Of a DNA stretch of 32,923 nucleotides, positions 8,101-15,674 are shown piece by piece. The notes under the pieces are model-generated. The model was not told the origin of the DNA and searched no databases. It worked only from the letters and a program-made list of their open reading frames with translations. A program made the translations under genes and the position numbers. The stretch covers positions 1 through 32,923 of the forward strand of contig NZ_MDGL01000146.1 of NCBI RefSeq assembly GCF_002742265.1, written 5' to 3'. The number at the start of each line of letters is the position of its first letter. Within the stretch, counting starts at the first letter, position 1. Source of the DNA: Maribacter sp. 4G9. GTDB lineage: Bacteria > Bacteroidota > Bacteroidia > Flavobacteriales > Flavobacteriaceae.

Positions 8101-9590
8101 TTGTTGGTGGCTACCAACTTTACATTATGCTTTTGGGCGAATTGAATCAAAACCTGATTTACGCGGTCCTCGTCCTCTTGTCCGTGGCGCATGATTTCTA
8201 TATACAGGTCGTCCCCAAAGGTGGATTTCCACCATAAGAGGGCCTCTTCGGCTTGGTTCTCACCAACGTTCAATACCTTACTGGGAACTTCACCATATAA
8301 ATTTCCAGTCAATACGATGATATCCTCCTTGTATTGTTCAACAATTTTTTTGTCAATTCTGGGGACATAGTATTTACCGTCCACAAAGGCAATGGAGGAC
8401 ATTTTTGCCAAATTGAGGTAGCCATTCTTGTTTTTGGCAAGCATGACGATTTGATAACCGTTATCCTTTACAGATTTGTTGGTGTGGTCTTCACAGACCT
8501 GAAATTCACAGCCAACGATCGGCGTGATTTCAAGTTCGGGCTCTGGAAGAGTTTCCAAGGGTTCCTGACCTTCTTCCAAGTTTCCGTTCAAGGTGGCTTC
8601 GTGCCGTTTCCTATTTTCCTCGTTTCTGGCAGCGACCCCGTTATTATGGTTTATGATGCCGTTCACAAAATGAAAGGCTCCCATCATATTGGCATGATCC
8701 GTCATGGCCACGGCCGGCATTTTAGCCTTTGCGGTTGCCGCTATGAGATCAGGGACACTGATGGTGGATTGAAGTATGGAAAATTGGGTATGGTTATGTA
8801 AATGTGCGAACGTGGCCGTCTCCAAAGTGGCCAGGTTTTCCTTGATCTCTTCTTTTGAAATGCCACCGGTATCCTTTTCCCAAAGGGCATCCGCAATTTG
8901 TTTGGAGGCTTTTTTGAGATTGATGTGTTTTAGACCTATGAGCTGAATTTCCTGCGGATTGGCCTCAGAGAAATTCTTAAAATAATCCGGTTTAACATCC
9001 AATTGTTCCACCGTATATTGCTTTAACCGTATCAATTCCAAAAAGCAACGGGTGGTGGCTTCAACATCCGCAGTTGCATTGTGGGCCTCGGCAAAAGGTT
9101 CCTTGAACAAAAACTCGTGAAGTTCCGTTAGGGTAGGGAGTTTAAATTTTCCTCCACGACCACCGGGAATCTGACAAAGCTCGGCCGTATGTTCCGTACA
9201 GGTGTCCAAAACGGGGAGATCCTGTAATGGATTATCAACGTTCATTCTATGGAATTCGGCACCCATAATATTCACATCGAAACCAACATTCTGACCCACG
9301 ATAAACTTGGTTTGGGCCATGGCTGCATTGAATTTTTCCAAGACTTCTCCCAGGGGAACCCCTTCTTGTTCCGCTAGTGCCGTGGAAATACCGTGAATCT
9401 TTTCGGCATCGTAGGGAATGTTGAAACCATCAGGTTTTACCAAATAATCCTGATGCTCAATAAGGTTCCCCATGGCATCGTGCAACTGCCAGGCAATCTG
9501 TATGCATCGTGGCCAGTTGTCCGTATCGGTAATAGGCGCATCCCAGCGCTTGGGCAATCCTGTGGTTTCGGTATCGAATATTAAATACAT
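5154..9590 (-). CDS. dnaE: DNA polymerase III alpha subunit with N-terminal proofreading exonuclease
   Basis: This 1478-residue protein is the replicative polymerase. Residues 1-190 form a DnaQ-like DEDDh 3'-5' exonuclease: F-D-T-E-T-T-G (Asp6, Glu8), N-V-G-F-D (Asp105) and H-N-A-T-A-D (His170, Asp175). A PHP domain follows from about 260 (H-L-H-N-H at 263-267, T-D-H at 297-299). The polymerase core has P-G-R-G-S-A-A-G-S at 664-672 and the catalytic P-D-I-D-I-D-F at 705-711. After it come the helix-hairpin-helix region and an OB fold near 1300. It is not PolC, where the exonuclease is inserted inside the PHP domain. An N-terminal exonuclease fusion is known for Bacteroidetes DnaE. The reading frame is intact. 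The downstream cytochrome gene follows after 9 bp. Confidence 0.96.
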   Translation of the reverse strand: MYLIFDTETTGLPKRWDAPITDTDNWPRCIQIAWQLHDAMGNLIEHQDYLVKPDGFNIPYDAEKIHGISTALAEQEGVPLGEVLEKFNAAMAQTKFIVGQNVGFDVNIMGAEFHRMNVDNPLQDLPVLDTCTEHTAELCQIPGGRGGKFKLPTLTELHEFLFKEPFAEAHNATADVEATTRCFLELIRLKQYTVEQLDVKPDYFKNFSEANPQEIQLIGLKHINLKKASKQIADALWEKDTGGISKEEIKENLATLETATFAHLHNHTQFSILQSTISVPDLIAATAKAKMPAVAMTDHANMMGAFHFVNGIINHNNGVAARNEENRKRHEATLNGNLEEGQEPLETLPEPELEITPIVGCEFQVCEDHTNKSVKDNGYQIVMLAKNKNGYLNLAKMSSIAFVDGKYYVPRIDKKIVEQYKEDIIVLTGNLYGEVPSKVLNVGENQAEEALLWWKSTFGDDLYIEIMRHGQEDEDRVNQVLIQFAQKHNVKLVATNNTYYEKKENAHAHDILLCVKDGEKQSTPIGRGRGYRYGLPNQEYYFKSSDEMKELFKDIPEAIINIQEVIDKVETFTLARDVLLPAFDIPEEFQVEEDKLDGGKRGENKYLRHITYEGAKKRYGEISPEIDERLDFELQVIEKTGYPGYFLIVEDFIRAARQMDVSVGPGRGSAAGSAVAYCLWITNLDPIKYDLLFERFLNPDRISMPDIDIDFDDEGRSRVMDYVIKKYGANQVAQIITYGTMAAKSSIRDTARALDLPLGDADRMAKLIPNMSKLKKIMGIDEKILRSKFNSDDLVKINELLAISEGDGLESETLNQAYVLEGSLRNTGIHACGVIITPDDITKFVPVALAKDSDMYCTQFDNSVVESAGLLKMDFLGLKTLTLIKDTVKIVKAKHGIELDPENFPLDDEKTYELFQRGETIGVFQYESPGMQKHMRALKPTVFADLIAMNALYRPGPMEYIPSFIARKHGTEEIVYDLEACEEYLAETYGITVYQEQVMLLSQKLADFTKGEADVLRKAMGKKQKYVLDKMKPKFIQQASAKGHPEDKLEKIWKDWEAFAAYAFNKSHSTCYAWIAYQTAYCKAHYPAEYMAAVLSNNMNDIKQVTFFMEECKRMGLDVLGPDVNESYYKFAVNKEGAVRFGMGAIKGVGKGAVEAIVDERKKNGPYKSVFDMAKRIDLRAANKKAFENLALAGGFDSLGNSHRAQYFHNDGDGITFLEKVIKYGAKFQENENSAQVSLFGDASEVSIPEPVVPPCEEWGTMEKLKREKDVVGIYISGHPLDDFKTEIKAFCNASLSHCNDLASYVNRELTFAGVITDVQHRISKNGKGWASFTMEDYTDTFEFRIFGEEYLKYRHFLMLNSFAYVKLYVREGWVNRETGLKGEPRMQFNSFMLLQDVMESFAKKLTIKLNIDELKEAQVHQLKDTLVSHKGDHPLNFVVYEMQEQIKVRLSSRKQKVQISSELLQRLEEQQVHFKLN

Positions 9591-9674
9591 GTGCTCTTTT
9601 TAATTCCAAAGGATCGGAATATTTGGACAATTCATTTTGTTTCAAGTAAATGAGGGCCAATCTCATTTTTTAAA

Positions 9675-9733
9675 TTCCAAAAAATACAAATATCAAATAC
9701 TAATGAAAACTATTTGGTATTTGATACTTGGAA
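9675..9733. repeat. Interrupted inverted repeat between dnaE and the first regulator
   Basis: TATCAAATAC (9691-9700) and GTATTTGATA (9717-9726) are exact reverse complements. TTCCAA (9675-9680) and TTGGAA (9728-9733) extend the symmetry outward. It lies 85-145 bp before dnaE and about 130 bp before the divergent regulator gene, so it could be an operator for either. No exact TAnnTTTG box was found for dnaE. Confidence 0.45.
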
Positions 9734-9827
9734 TTTGGAGCTTACTCTAAAAAAAAGTAAGGATAAAAATACTGAAAAGCCATGGCAGGTAAAAAGGGAG
9801 TTATAAGGAGTTATTAACGAAATGTCG

Positions 9828-9853
9828 TATTTTAGAACACCCCCACAAACCAA
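9828..9853 (+). promoter_or_regulatory. Promoter and leader motif of TPR regulator 1
   Basis: TATTTTAG (9828-9835) differs from TAnnTTTG at one base and is followed by CCCCACAAACCAA (9841-9853) just before the ATG. The second regulator has the same pair of elements (TATTTTAG, then CCCACAAACCAA) with nearly the same spacing. Confidence 0.45.
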
Positions 9854-9859
9854 ACCTGT

Positions 9860-11623
9860 ATGAAAATTGTCAAGTACCATCTGTTAATACCGATTTTGCT
9901 TTGTTTTTCATCGCTTTCCTTTGGGCAGAACATCAAAAAAACTGATAATGCCAATATCGACAGTCTTTTACAACTTATTCCCATACAAAAAGATTCTGTA
10001 CTGGTAGAAACCTACTTTACGATATTCGACCAATACATATACAAAGACCCTAAAAAAGGAATGCCCTATTTAGAGGCAGCAGCTCCAGTTATCAATCGAT
10101 TGAACAGCAAATATCTAAAAGCAGAACTTCTAAAAAAAAAGGGGCTTTCCCTTCAAGAACTAGGTGATTTCAATCAATCACTTGACTATTTCAACCAAGC
10201 CAAGGTGTTGTATAAAGATTTGGGAAATCAGGCAAAACTTCAATCTGTTTATAATAATATTGGTATTGTATCAAAAGATTTGGGACAAACCGGGGCTGCC
10301 CTTGAGGCGTACTTGACCAGTATAAGATTAAGCGAATCGCTGGGGTACCCCGAGAAAGAAAGAGCCCCTGCGCTCATGAACATTGGAAAGCTGTACTCAA
10401 AATTGGGTAACCTCGAAGTATCCAACGACTATTACAAAAAAGTAGAGGCTATTTGTTTGGAACATAATCTCGAATATGGTTTGGCGATTACCCGGTCGAA
10501 CCGAGCAACAAATTTGGCCAAGGTCTATAAGTTTCAAGAAGCCTTGGACCTTTATCTTGGGGCCATGCCTTATTTTGAACGGACAAACCGTAAGTCTGCT
10601 ATTGGGGAACAATTGAACTTGATAGGGGCGGTGTACTTAAAAATGGATTCATTAAAAAAAGCCAAGAGATATTTTTTACAAGCCTTGGATTTAAATAATG
10701 ACATCGAACAAAAAAGTCAATCGGGAATTTCGTACCGCAATTTGGGCGATGTTTCCTTTAAGGAAAGAGATTATAAATCGGCCTTGCAAAATTATGAGAA
10801 CAGCTTGGCCATTGCCAAACAGTTGTCCAACAACATCGAAATCGTTGATGACTATCTAAAAATCTCGAATACCTACGAAAAGTTGGGCAACATCTCAAAA
10901 GCCTACGAATACCGAAAAATATACTCTGTGATGTACGATAGTATTTTCAGTAGAGAAAACAACCAAAAAATCAGTGCCCTTGAATTGCGATACAAATCCG
11001 AAAAAAGTGAACAGGAAATCGAACTTCAAAAAAAGGAAATCGCACTGCTCGAGGAACAACGACGCACGGCGAACCTTCAGCGCATCGGATTGATAATAGG
11101 CCTACTGACCACAATTGCCCTCTTTAGCTTGATCTATTACGGAATCCGACAAAAAATGAAACGCAACCGACTGGAACGGGAACGCGTACAGGCCGAACTG
11201 ACCTTTAAAGAGAAAGAACTGACGACCCATGCCCTGCACCTGGCCAAAAAGAACGAAGTGCTCGAAGGACTCAAACAAAAGGCCGCCGAACTCAAGAAAA
11301 CCGAAGGTGGCGGTAAGGCCTACCAAGAACTCATCAGGACCATCAATTTTGACCAACAGGACGATAAGGTGTGGGAAAATTTCACAAGGTATTTCGAGGC
11401 CGTACATAAGGACTTTGAAAAAGATGCGGTTTCAAGATACCCGGATATCTCCAAGAACGAACTCCGTTTGATGGCACTCATAAAGATGAACCTTTCATCA
11501 AAAGAAATCGCCAATATTCTCAATATTTCTTCCGATGGGGTCAAAAAAGCGCGACAGCGTTTGCGAAAAAAAATGAACCTTTCTCCCGAAGATTCACTGG
11601 AAACGACAGTGATGTCCATTTAG
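9860..11623 (+). CDS. TPR sensor with membrane segment and C-terminal HTH (regulator 1)
   Basis: This 587-residue protein has a signal peptide (1-22, ending S-F-G-Q). A long helical region of tetratricopeptide repeats spans about 50-370 (for example around 130-160, 170-200, 290-320 and 330-360), followed by a coiled coil (about 375-405). A single membrane segment spans 407-429, and a second coiled coil with a K-K-T-E-G-G-G linker lies at 435-490. A LuxR/GerE-like helix-turn-helix at about 531-573 contains N-L-S-S-K-E-I-A-N-I-L-N-I-S. The topology places TPRs in the periplasm and the HTH in the cytoplasm, so it could convey an envelope signal directly to DNA. This architecture is recurrent in Bacteroidetes; ligand and targets are unknown. 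The paralogue 175 bp downstream has a nearly identical C-terminal third. Confidence 0.85.
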   Translation: MKIVKYHLLIPILLCFSSLSFGQNIKKTDNANIDSLLQLIPIQKDSVLVETYFTIFDQYIYKDPKKGMPYLEAAAPVINRLNSKYLKAELLKKKGLSLQELGDFNQSLDYFNQAKVLYKDLGNQAKLQSVYNNIGIVSKDLGQTGAALEAYLTSIRLSESLGYPEKERAPALMNIGKLYSKLGNLEVSNDYYKKVEAICLEHNLEYGLAITRSNRATNLAKVYKFQEALDLYLGAMPYFERTNRKSAIGEQLNLIGAVYLKMDSLKKAKRYFLQALDLNNDIEQKSQSGISYRNLGDVSFKERDYKSALQNYENSLAIAKQLSNNIEIVDDYLKISNTYEKLGNISKAYEYRKIYSVMYDSIFSRENNQKISALELRYKSEKSEQEIELQKKEIALLEEQRRTANLQRIGLIIGLLTTIALFSLIYYGIRQKMKRNRLERERVQAELTFKEKELTTHALHLAKKNEVLEGLKQKAAELKKTEGGGKAYQELIRTINFDQQDDKVWENFTRYFEAVHKDFEKDAVSRYPDISKNELRLMALIKMNLSSKEIANILNISSDGVKKARQRLRKKMNLSPEDSLETTVMSI

Positions 11624-11766
11624 TTTGATTTTTTTAACTATGGCCTTTCTTGATAAGTTACTATCCTAGTTAGGATGCAAATCGGAAAATAGAAAATTAG
11701 TGAAAAGGTTCGCAAGTACTATACGTAATAGACTTCTATGAACTGTTAAAATGTCGAATAAATTAC

Positions 11767-11792
11767 TATTTTAGAACTATCCCACAAACCAA
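11767..11792 (+). promoter_or_regulatory. Promoter and leader motif of TPR regulator 2
   Basis: TATTTTAG (11767-11774) and CCCACAAACCAA (11781-11792) repeat the arrangement before regulator 1. The upstream AAATGTCG (11749-11756) is also shared (9820-9827), but here 10 extra bases separate it from the TATTTTAG box. Confidence 0.45.
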
Positions 11793-11798
11793 CCCACG

Positions 11799-13556
11799 AT
11801 GAAGACAATTCAAAAATTGCTGTTCTCCCTGCTGTTCATTCTTTGCCTTAACCTTAGCTTTGCCCAAGACCAGAATATAGTGCAAAAAAAAGTAGATAGT
11901 ATAGTAAATCTGCTACCTTCTCAAAAAGACACAACGCTGTTCAAAAGTTATATTGAATTATTCAGATTTTATTTTAGAAATGATCCGATACAAGGAAAAC
12001 CCTATTTGGACAAGGCCAAAGAATTGGTAGAAATCATTGAAGATAAAAGCTTTCAAGGATGGTACTTACTTAACGAAGGGCAATACAATAACAATATTTC
12101 TGAATTTGAAAAAGCAGAAAATCTCTATTACGAGGCCATTTCTCGCTACGAAGAGGCCAAAAACCAACAAAAAATGGGGGACATTTACAACTCCCTGGGC
12201 GTTACCCTAAAAAACCTTGGCAAAACAGGGCAAGCCCTTGAGGCCTACCAAAAGGCTTTGGAATACCATAAATCTATAAATAATGAAACAGGAATAATGT
12301 TTGTATATGGTAATCTGGCCGTGCTGTATGCCAAAATGGGCAACCTTAAAGTTTCTAACGAGTATTACGAGAAAGTCGAAAAAATGGCCCGTGCCATGAA
12401 CAGTGAATACCGGGTGCAGTTGGCGCGGTCGAATCGGGCAACCAACCTAGTAGAGACCAAGGATTACAAAGAGGCCCTGAAACTCTACTTTGATGCTGTT
12501 CCCATTTTTGAAAGAGAAGGCAGAAAACTGGTACTAGGCGAACAGTACTACTTGATAGGTTCGGCCTACCTCGAAATGGATTCGCTACAAAAGGCGGTGG
12601 AAAACCTAGACAAATCGATGGTGCTGAGCAGTGAAACTGGAGAGACCGCCATGCTAGGTATGGCCAAAAAAAAAATTGGGGAAGTCCATTTCAAGCAAGG
12701 TAACTATCGGTCGGCCTTAAAGGAATTTCAGCATAGCCTTGAAATCTCAAAACAGACCTCGAACAATATCGAGATTGCCGATGACTATCTCAACCTGTCC
12801 GATACTTATGAAAAATTGGGCGATGTGGCCAAAGCCTATGAAAATCGAAAACTATATTTCGCCGTACATGACTCGGTATTCAGCGAGGAAAGCAAACAAA
12901 AACTGAACGACCTCGAGGTCAGGTTCAAGACCGAAAAAAGCCGGCAAGAAGTCGTACTGCAGAAAAAGGAAATCGCACTGCTGGAGGAACAACGGCGTAC
13001 CGCGAACCTGCAGCGCATCGGTCTGATCGCGGGACTATTGACCACCATTGTACTCTTTGGATTGATTTACTACGGGATCCGGCAAAAGATGAAACGCAAT
13101 CGCCTTGAACGCGAGCGTGTAAAGGCCGAGTTGGACTTTAAAAAGAAAGAACTGACATCGCATGCCCTGCATCTGGCCAAAAAGAACGAAGTGTTGGAAG
13201 GGTTGAAGCAAAAGGCGGCAGCGCTCAAAAAAACCGAAGGTGGCGGCAAGGCCTATCAAGAACTGATCAGAACTATCAATTTCGACCAGCAAGACGATAA
13301 GGTCTGGGAAAATTTTACCCGGTATTTCGAGGCTGTACATAAAGATTTTGAAAAACAGGCGGTTTCAAAATATCCTGATATTTCAAAGAATGAACTCCGT
13401 TTAATGGCACTGATCAAAATGAACCTTTCGTCAAAAGAGATCGCCAATATTTTGAACATTTCTTCTGACGGTGTCAAAAAAGCGCGGCAACGTTTGCGTA
13501 AAAAAATGAATCTTTTACCCGAAGATTCTTTGGAAACGACCATAATGTCGATTTGA
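11799..13556 (+). CDS. TPR sensor with membrane segment and C-terminal HTH (regulator 2, paralogue)
   Basis: This 585-residue protein has the same layout as regulator 1: signal peptide ending S-F-A-Q, periplasmic TPR array, one membrane segment, coiled coil, and LuxR-like HTH. From E-I-A-L-L-E-E-Q to the end (about 195 residues) I count 12 differences from regulator 1. The TPR half is much more diverged. In the conserved part codons often differ while residues are the same, which points to an old duplication held by selection rather than a recent copy. The two proteins therefore probably recognise the same DNA but different signals. The lipoprotein gene starts 257 bp downstream and is the obvious candidate target. 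Confidence 0.85.
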   Translation: MKTIQKLLFSLLFILCLNLSFAQDQNIVQKKVDSIVNLLPSQKDTTLFKSYIELFRFYFRNDPIQGKPYLDKAKELVEIIEDKSFQGWYLLNEGQYNNNISEFEKAENLYYEAISRYEEAKNQQKMGDIYNSLGVTLKNLGKTGQALEAYQKALEYHKSINNETGIMFVYGNLAVLYAKMGNLKVSNEYYEKVEKMARAMNSEYRVQLARSNRATNLVETKDYKEALKLYFDAVPIFEREGRKLVLGEQYYLIGSAYLEMDSLQKAVENLDKSMVLSSETGETAMLGMAKKKIGEVHFKQGNYRSALKEFQHSLEISKQTSNNIEIADDYLNLSDTYEKLGDVAKAYENRKLYFAVHDSVFSEESKQKLNDLEVRFKTEKSRQEVVLQKKEIALLEEQRRTANLQRIGLIAGLLTTIVLFGLIYYGIRQKMKRNRLERERVKAELDFKKKELTSHALHLAKKNEVLEGLKQKAAALKKTEGGGKAYQELIRTINFDQQDDKVWENFTRYFEAVHKDFEKQAVSKYPDISKNELRLMALIKMNLSSKEIANILNISSDGVKKARQRLRKKMNLLPEDSLETTIMSI

Positions 13557-13608
13557 GCGCTGAATACAATCCCTCCTAAACCCTAACAAAATAAGGCAGT
13601 TTCAGGCT

Positions 13609-13658
13609 GTACCCCTTTTGTACCCCTGCAATAAAATTGAGTACCCCTTTCGTACCCC
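13609..13658 (+). promoter_or_regulatory. Four phased GTACCCC direct repeats
   Basis: GTACCCC occurs at 13609-13615, 13620-13626, 13641-13647 and 13652-13658. Start-to-start distances are 11, 21 and 11 bp, so all four copies face the same side of the helix. Each pair reads GTACCCC, 4 bp, GTACCCC. The cluster lies about 155-205 bp before the lipoprotein gene, right after the regulator 2 gene. It looks like an array of activator half-sites; the binding protein is inferred to be one of the adjacent HTH regulators. Confidence 0.6.
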
Positions 13659-13691
13659 CTCCATTTTTTTAATCCCAGAACAAGCGCTCTA

Positions 13692-13804
13692 GGTTTGTGG
13701 TGTCATTAAGTTGACAATCAAGTTTTGTGGTCTTGCTCGGTTACGTACTGCAGGCCAAAATCGGGCAGGTCACACAAAACCAAATTAATGTTTAACCACA
13801 AAAC
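13692..13804. promoter_or_regulatory. Repeated CCACAAAC/CCACAAAAC motif upstream of the lipoprotein gene
   Basis: GGTTTGTGG (13692-13700) and GTTTTGTGG (13722-13730) on the plus strand are inverted copies of CCACAAACC and CCACAAAAC. CACAAAACC (13773-13781) and CCACAAAAC (13796-13804) are forward copies, the last ending 9 bp before the ATG. The same motif lies before both regulator genes. A shared operator or a shared leader element would fit. Confidence 0.45.
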
Positions 13805-13813
13805 AAAGTAATT

Positions 13814-15577
13814 ATGAAAACGCAAAACAGATTTTTTAGACTCGTATTATTGATCGTATTGACCCTAGGCCTCACTTCATGTAGCAAAGATGAAGTTGTA
13901 CCGCCGGTACAGGTAGTCGATACCGATAAGGACGGCATTGCCGATGCCGATGACAATTGTCCGAATCAAGTTGGACCGGTTAGTAATCAGGGGTGTCCCG
14001 AAAGTACTGGTGGTGGCGATGGACAAATTACCGAAAACGATGGCATCACCGAAGAAGACCTGGAAACATACAAAGGGGATATCGGAATGGTGCTCAACAC
14101 AAGGGAATTGGCCAAAAAAGGCTATTTCCCCGTAAAAGCCCAACTTGAAGTTCAAGGCACCTCGGCCGATTTTTCTCAAACCATTGATTTGGATCCCTAT
14201 GCTTTTATGGGTCAGATCAATTTACCGGTTGAAGATTTGAGTGAAACCGATTTGGAAACCCTCAAAAACGGGGTTCAGGTTATAGCCAAACTTTTCGATG
14301 CAGGAGGCTCTGAAATTTTTACGGAAACCTTTACCAGTATTTTGTTCAAGCCAGACCCGACGCCAGCTACCTGTGATCCTACCGATCTACCCGATTTGAA
14401 TACTGAGGTTGTCTTAGTCGAGAACACCCCATATTATATACAGGCGGTAAAGTATGATAACAACCAAGTAATGCCTGAAAACAGGGCAGCTTTTCGTCGG
14501 ATTTTGCAAGAGATTCCGAATGACCCGTTGAGTAACTTGTCTAACAATTTATTGAGTATGACATCTACTGTTGAATTCACCGGTGACGAAGAGAATTCAT
14601 CGTTCTTTTTCGAAGCAATAGACGGTAAAGCAAACCATTTTAATATCAAACATCAAGCATCGGACAGCTATTTAAAAAGCGAACAATTGAAGTACGGTAT
14701 CGTGGATTTGGGATATGACGGAATAAAAGTCGGTTTCGAAAAATCTGATAGACTAAACCAGCAATTTGTTTTACACAAAGTAGGCAACGGGGTTTACCGC
14801 ATGACGGATGCCTATTTTGAACCTATCAAAGTTACATCCGGCGTCGGTCTTACCGTAGGTGCTGCTGAGGGTGAGGAATTGTTGGTGAGACTGGTACCCA
14901 TGAATATCGATTGGGAGGTTCAAGAAATCGAAACCCACTATTTGGAGCCCTTGTTGCCCGCGGCACAGAATGGGTTTAGCTATAACAGTACGTTGATCAA
15001 TTGCGGTAGTGGTTCGTTAAAACAAACCATCGGCGAAAAGAAAAATGTAGAAACGACAACCACCGTAGGTTGGGAAGAAAGCTTTTCTTTCATGTCTAGC
15101 AGTACCGCAAGCACATCATTGACCTTAGGCCTGGAAGTGGAAGGGAAGTTCTTCGGCAACGGTGCCACATATTCAGCGGAAGCGACCGCTAGCACCCAAG
15201 TCACGACCCAGTTTGCTACTGAGAATTCCGTTTGGAGCGAAGCAACTGGGAAAACCAGTGAAACCTTCTTCTCGGAACGGGAAATCACCGTACCCTCAAA
15301 AAGTGCTGTACAGGCCTATGATGCCTTTCAAAGTTACGACAATATTAAAGTAAATGTCGTACAGCGGGTTCAGGTAAGGGGAAGAAACCAAATCAACAAT
15401 CGGGCCTTGAGCGGAGACCAAATCGCTACACAATTCCATTTCAATGGCTTTGATGGGGTGATTACACGAATAGGCCCAGATTATGCGGAGGTAACCATAA
15501 GGGCAGTAGCTACTATGGACAAAGTTTTTAAATCTAAAAGTGATGTGCAAGAGGTAGCTGCTAACTGTGGTGGATAA
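13814..15577 (+). CDS. Predicted surface lipoprotein with aerolysin/ETX-MTX2-like C-terminal module
   Basis: This 587-residue protein has a lipoprotein signal with lipobox L-T-S-C (Cys23). The next residues, S-K-D-E, fit the Bacteroidetes lipoprotein export signal (Lys then two acids), predicting surface exposure. Residues 36-62 form a thrombospondin-type-3-like calcium repeat (D-T-D-K-D-G-I-A-D-A-D-D-N-C-P). Residues about 200-370 are beta-rich and could be a beta-trefoil or lectin-like domain. Residues about 400-570 alternate Ser/Thr and hydrophobic residues, with V-G-W-E-E-S-F-S-F, W-S-E-A-T and I-T-V-P-S-K-S-A-V-Q-A. This is the pattern of aerolysin and ETX/MTX2 beta-pore-forming proteins, with a Ser/Thr-rich candidate pore hairpin near 425-475. 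The toxin-like assignment rests on pattern, not a search. Two HTH sensors lie upstream. Confidence 0.6.
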   Translation: MKTQNRFFRLVLLIVLTLGLTSCSKDEVVPPVQVVDTDKDGIADADDNCPNQVGPVSNQGCPESTGGGDGQITENDGITEEDLETYKGDIGMVLNTRELAKKGYFPVKAQLEVQGTSADFSQTIDLDPYAFMGQINLPVEDLSETDLETLKNGVQVIAKLFDAGGSEIFTETFTSILFKPDPTPATCDPTDLPDLNTEVVLVENTPYYIQAVKYDNNQVMPENRAAFRRILQEIPNDPLSNLSNNLLSMTSTVEFTGDEENSSFFFEAIDGKANHFNIKHQASDSYLKSEQLKYGIVDLGYDGIKVGFEKSDRLNQQFVLHKVGNGVYRMTDAYFEPIKVTSGVGLTVGAAEGEELLVRLVPMNIDWEVQEIETHYLEPLLPAAQNGFSYNSTLINCGSGSLKQTIGEKKNVETTTTVGWEESFSFMSSSTASTSLTLGLEVEGKFFGNGATYSAEATASTQVTTQFATENSVWSEATGKTSETFFSEREITVPSKSAVQAYDAFQSYDNIKVNVVQRVQVRGRNQINNRALSGDQIATQFHFNGFDGVITRIGPDYAEVTIRAVATMDKVFKSKSDVQEVAANCGG

Positions 15578-15620
15578 ATTTATGGCAAAATGTGAACATC
15601 TTGAGGTCTCATAAATAGGA

Positions 15621-15656
15621 AATAAAAAAGCGGACGTTAAAACGTCCGCTTTTTCA
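15621..15656. terminator. Bidirectional terminator between convergent genes
   Basis: GCGGACGTT (15630-15638) pairs with AACGTCCGC (15641-15649), extended by A-T pairs that give T-runs on both strands. It ends the lipoprotein transcript on the plus strand and the DUF2383 gene on the minus strand. Confidence 0.85.
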
Positions 15657-15674
15657 GCAAATTTAATATAATGC

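Noticed and set aside
5154-9590. Calling the polymerase PolC because it contains an exonuclease
   Set aside because: The exonuclease is at the very N-terminus before the PHP domain, whereas PolC carries it inserted within PHP. The core motifs are of the DnaE type.
13609-13658. GTACCCC array as a CRISPR or tandem-repeat locus
   Set aside because: The units are only 7 bp, with spacers of 4, 14 and 4 bp, and no cas genes. Regulatory sites fit better.
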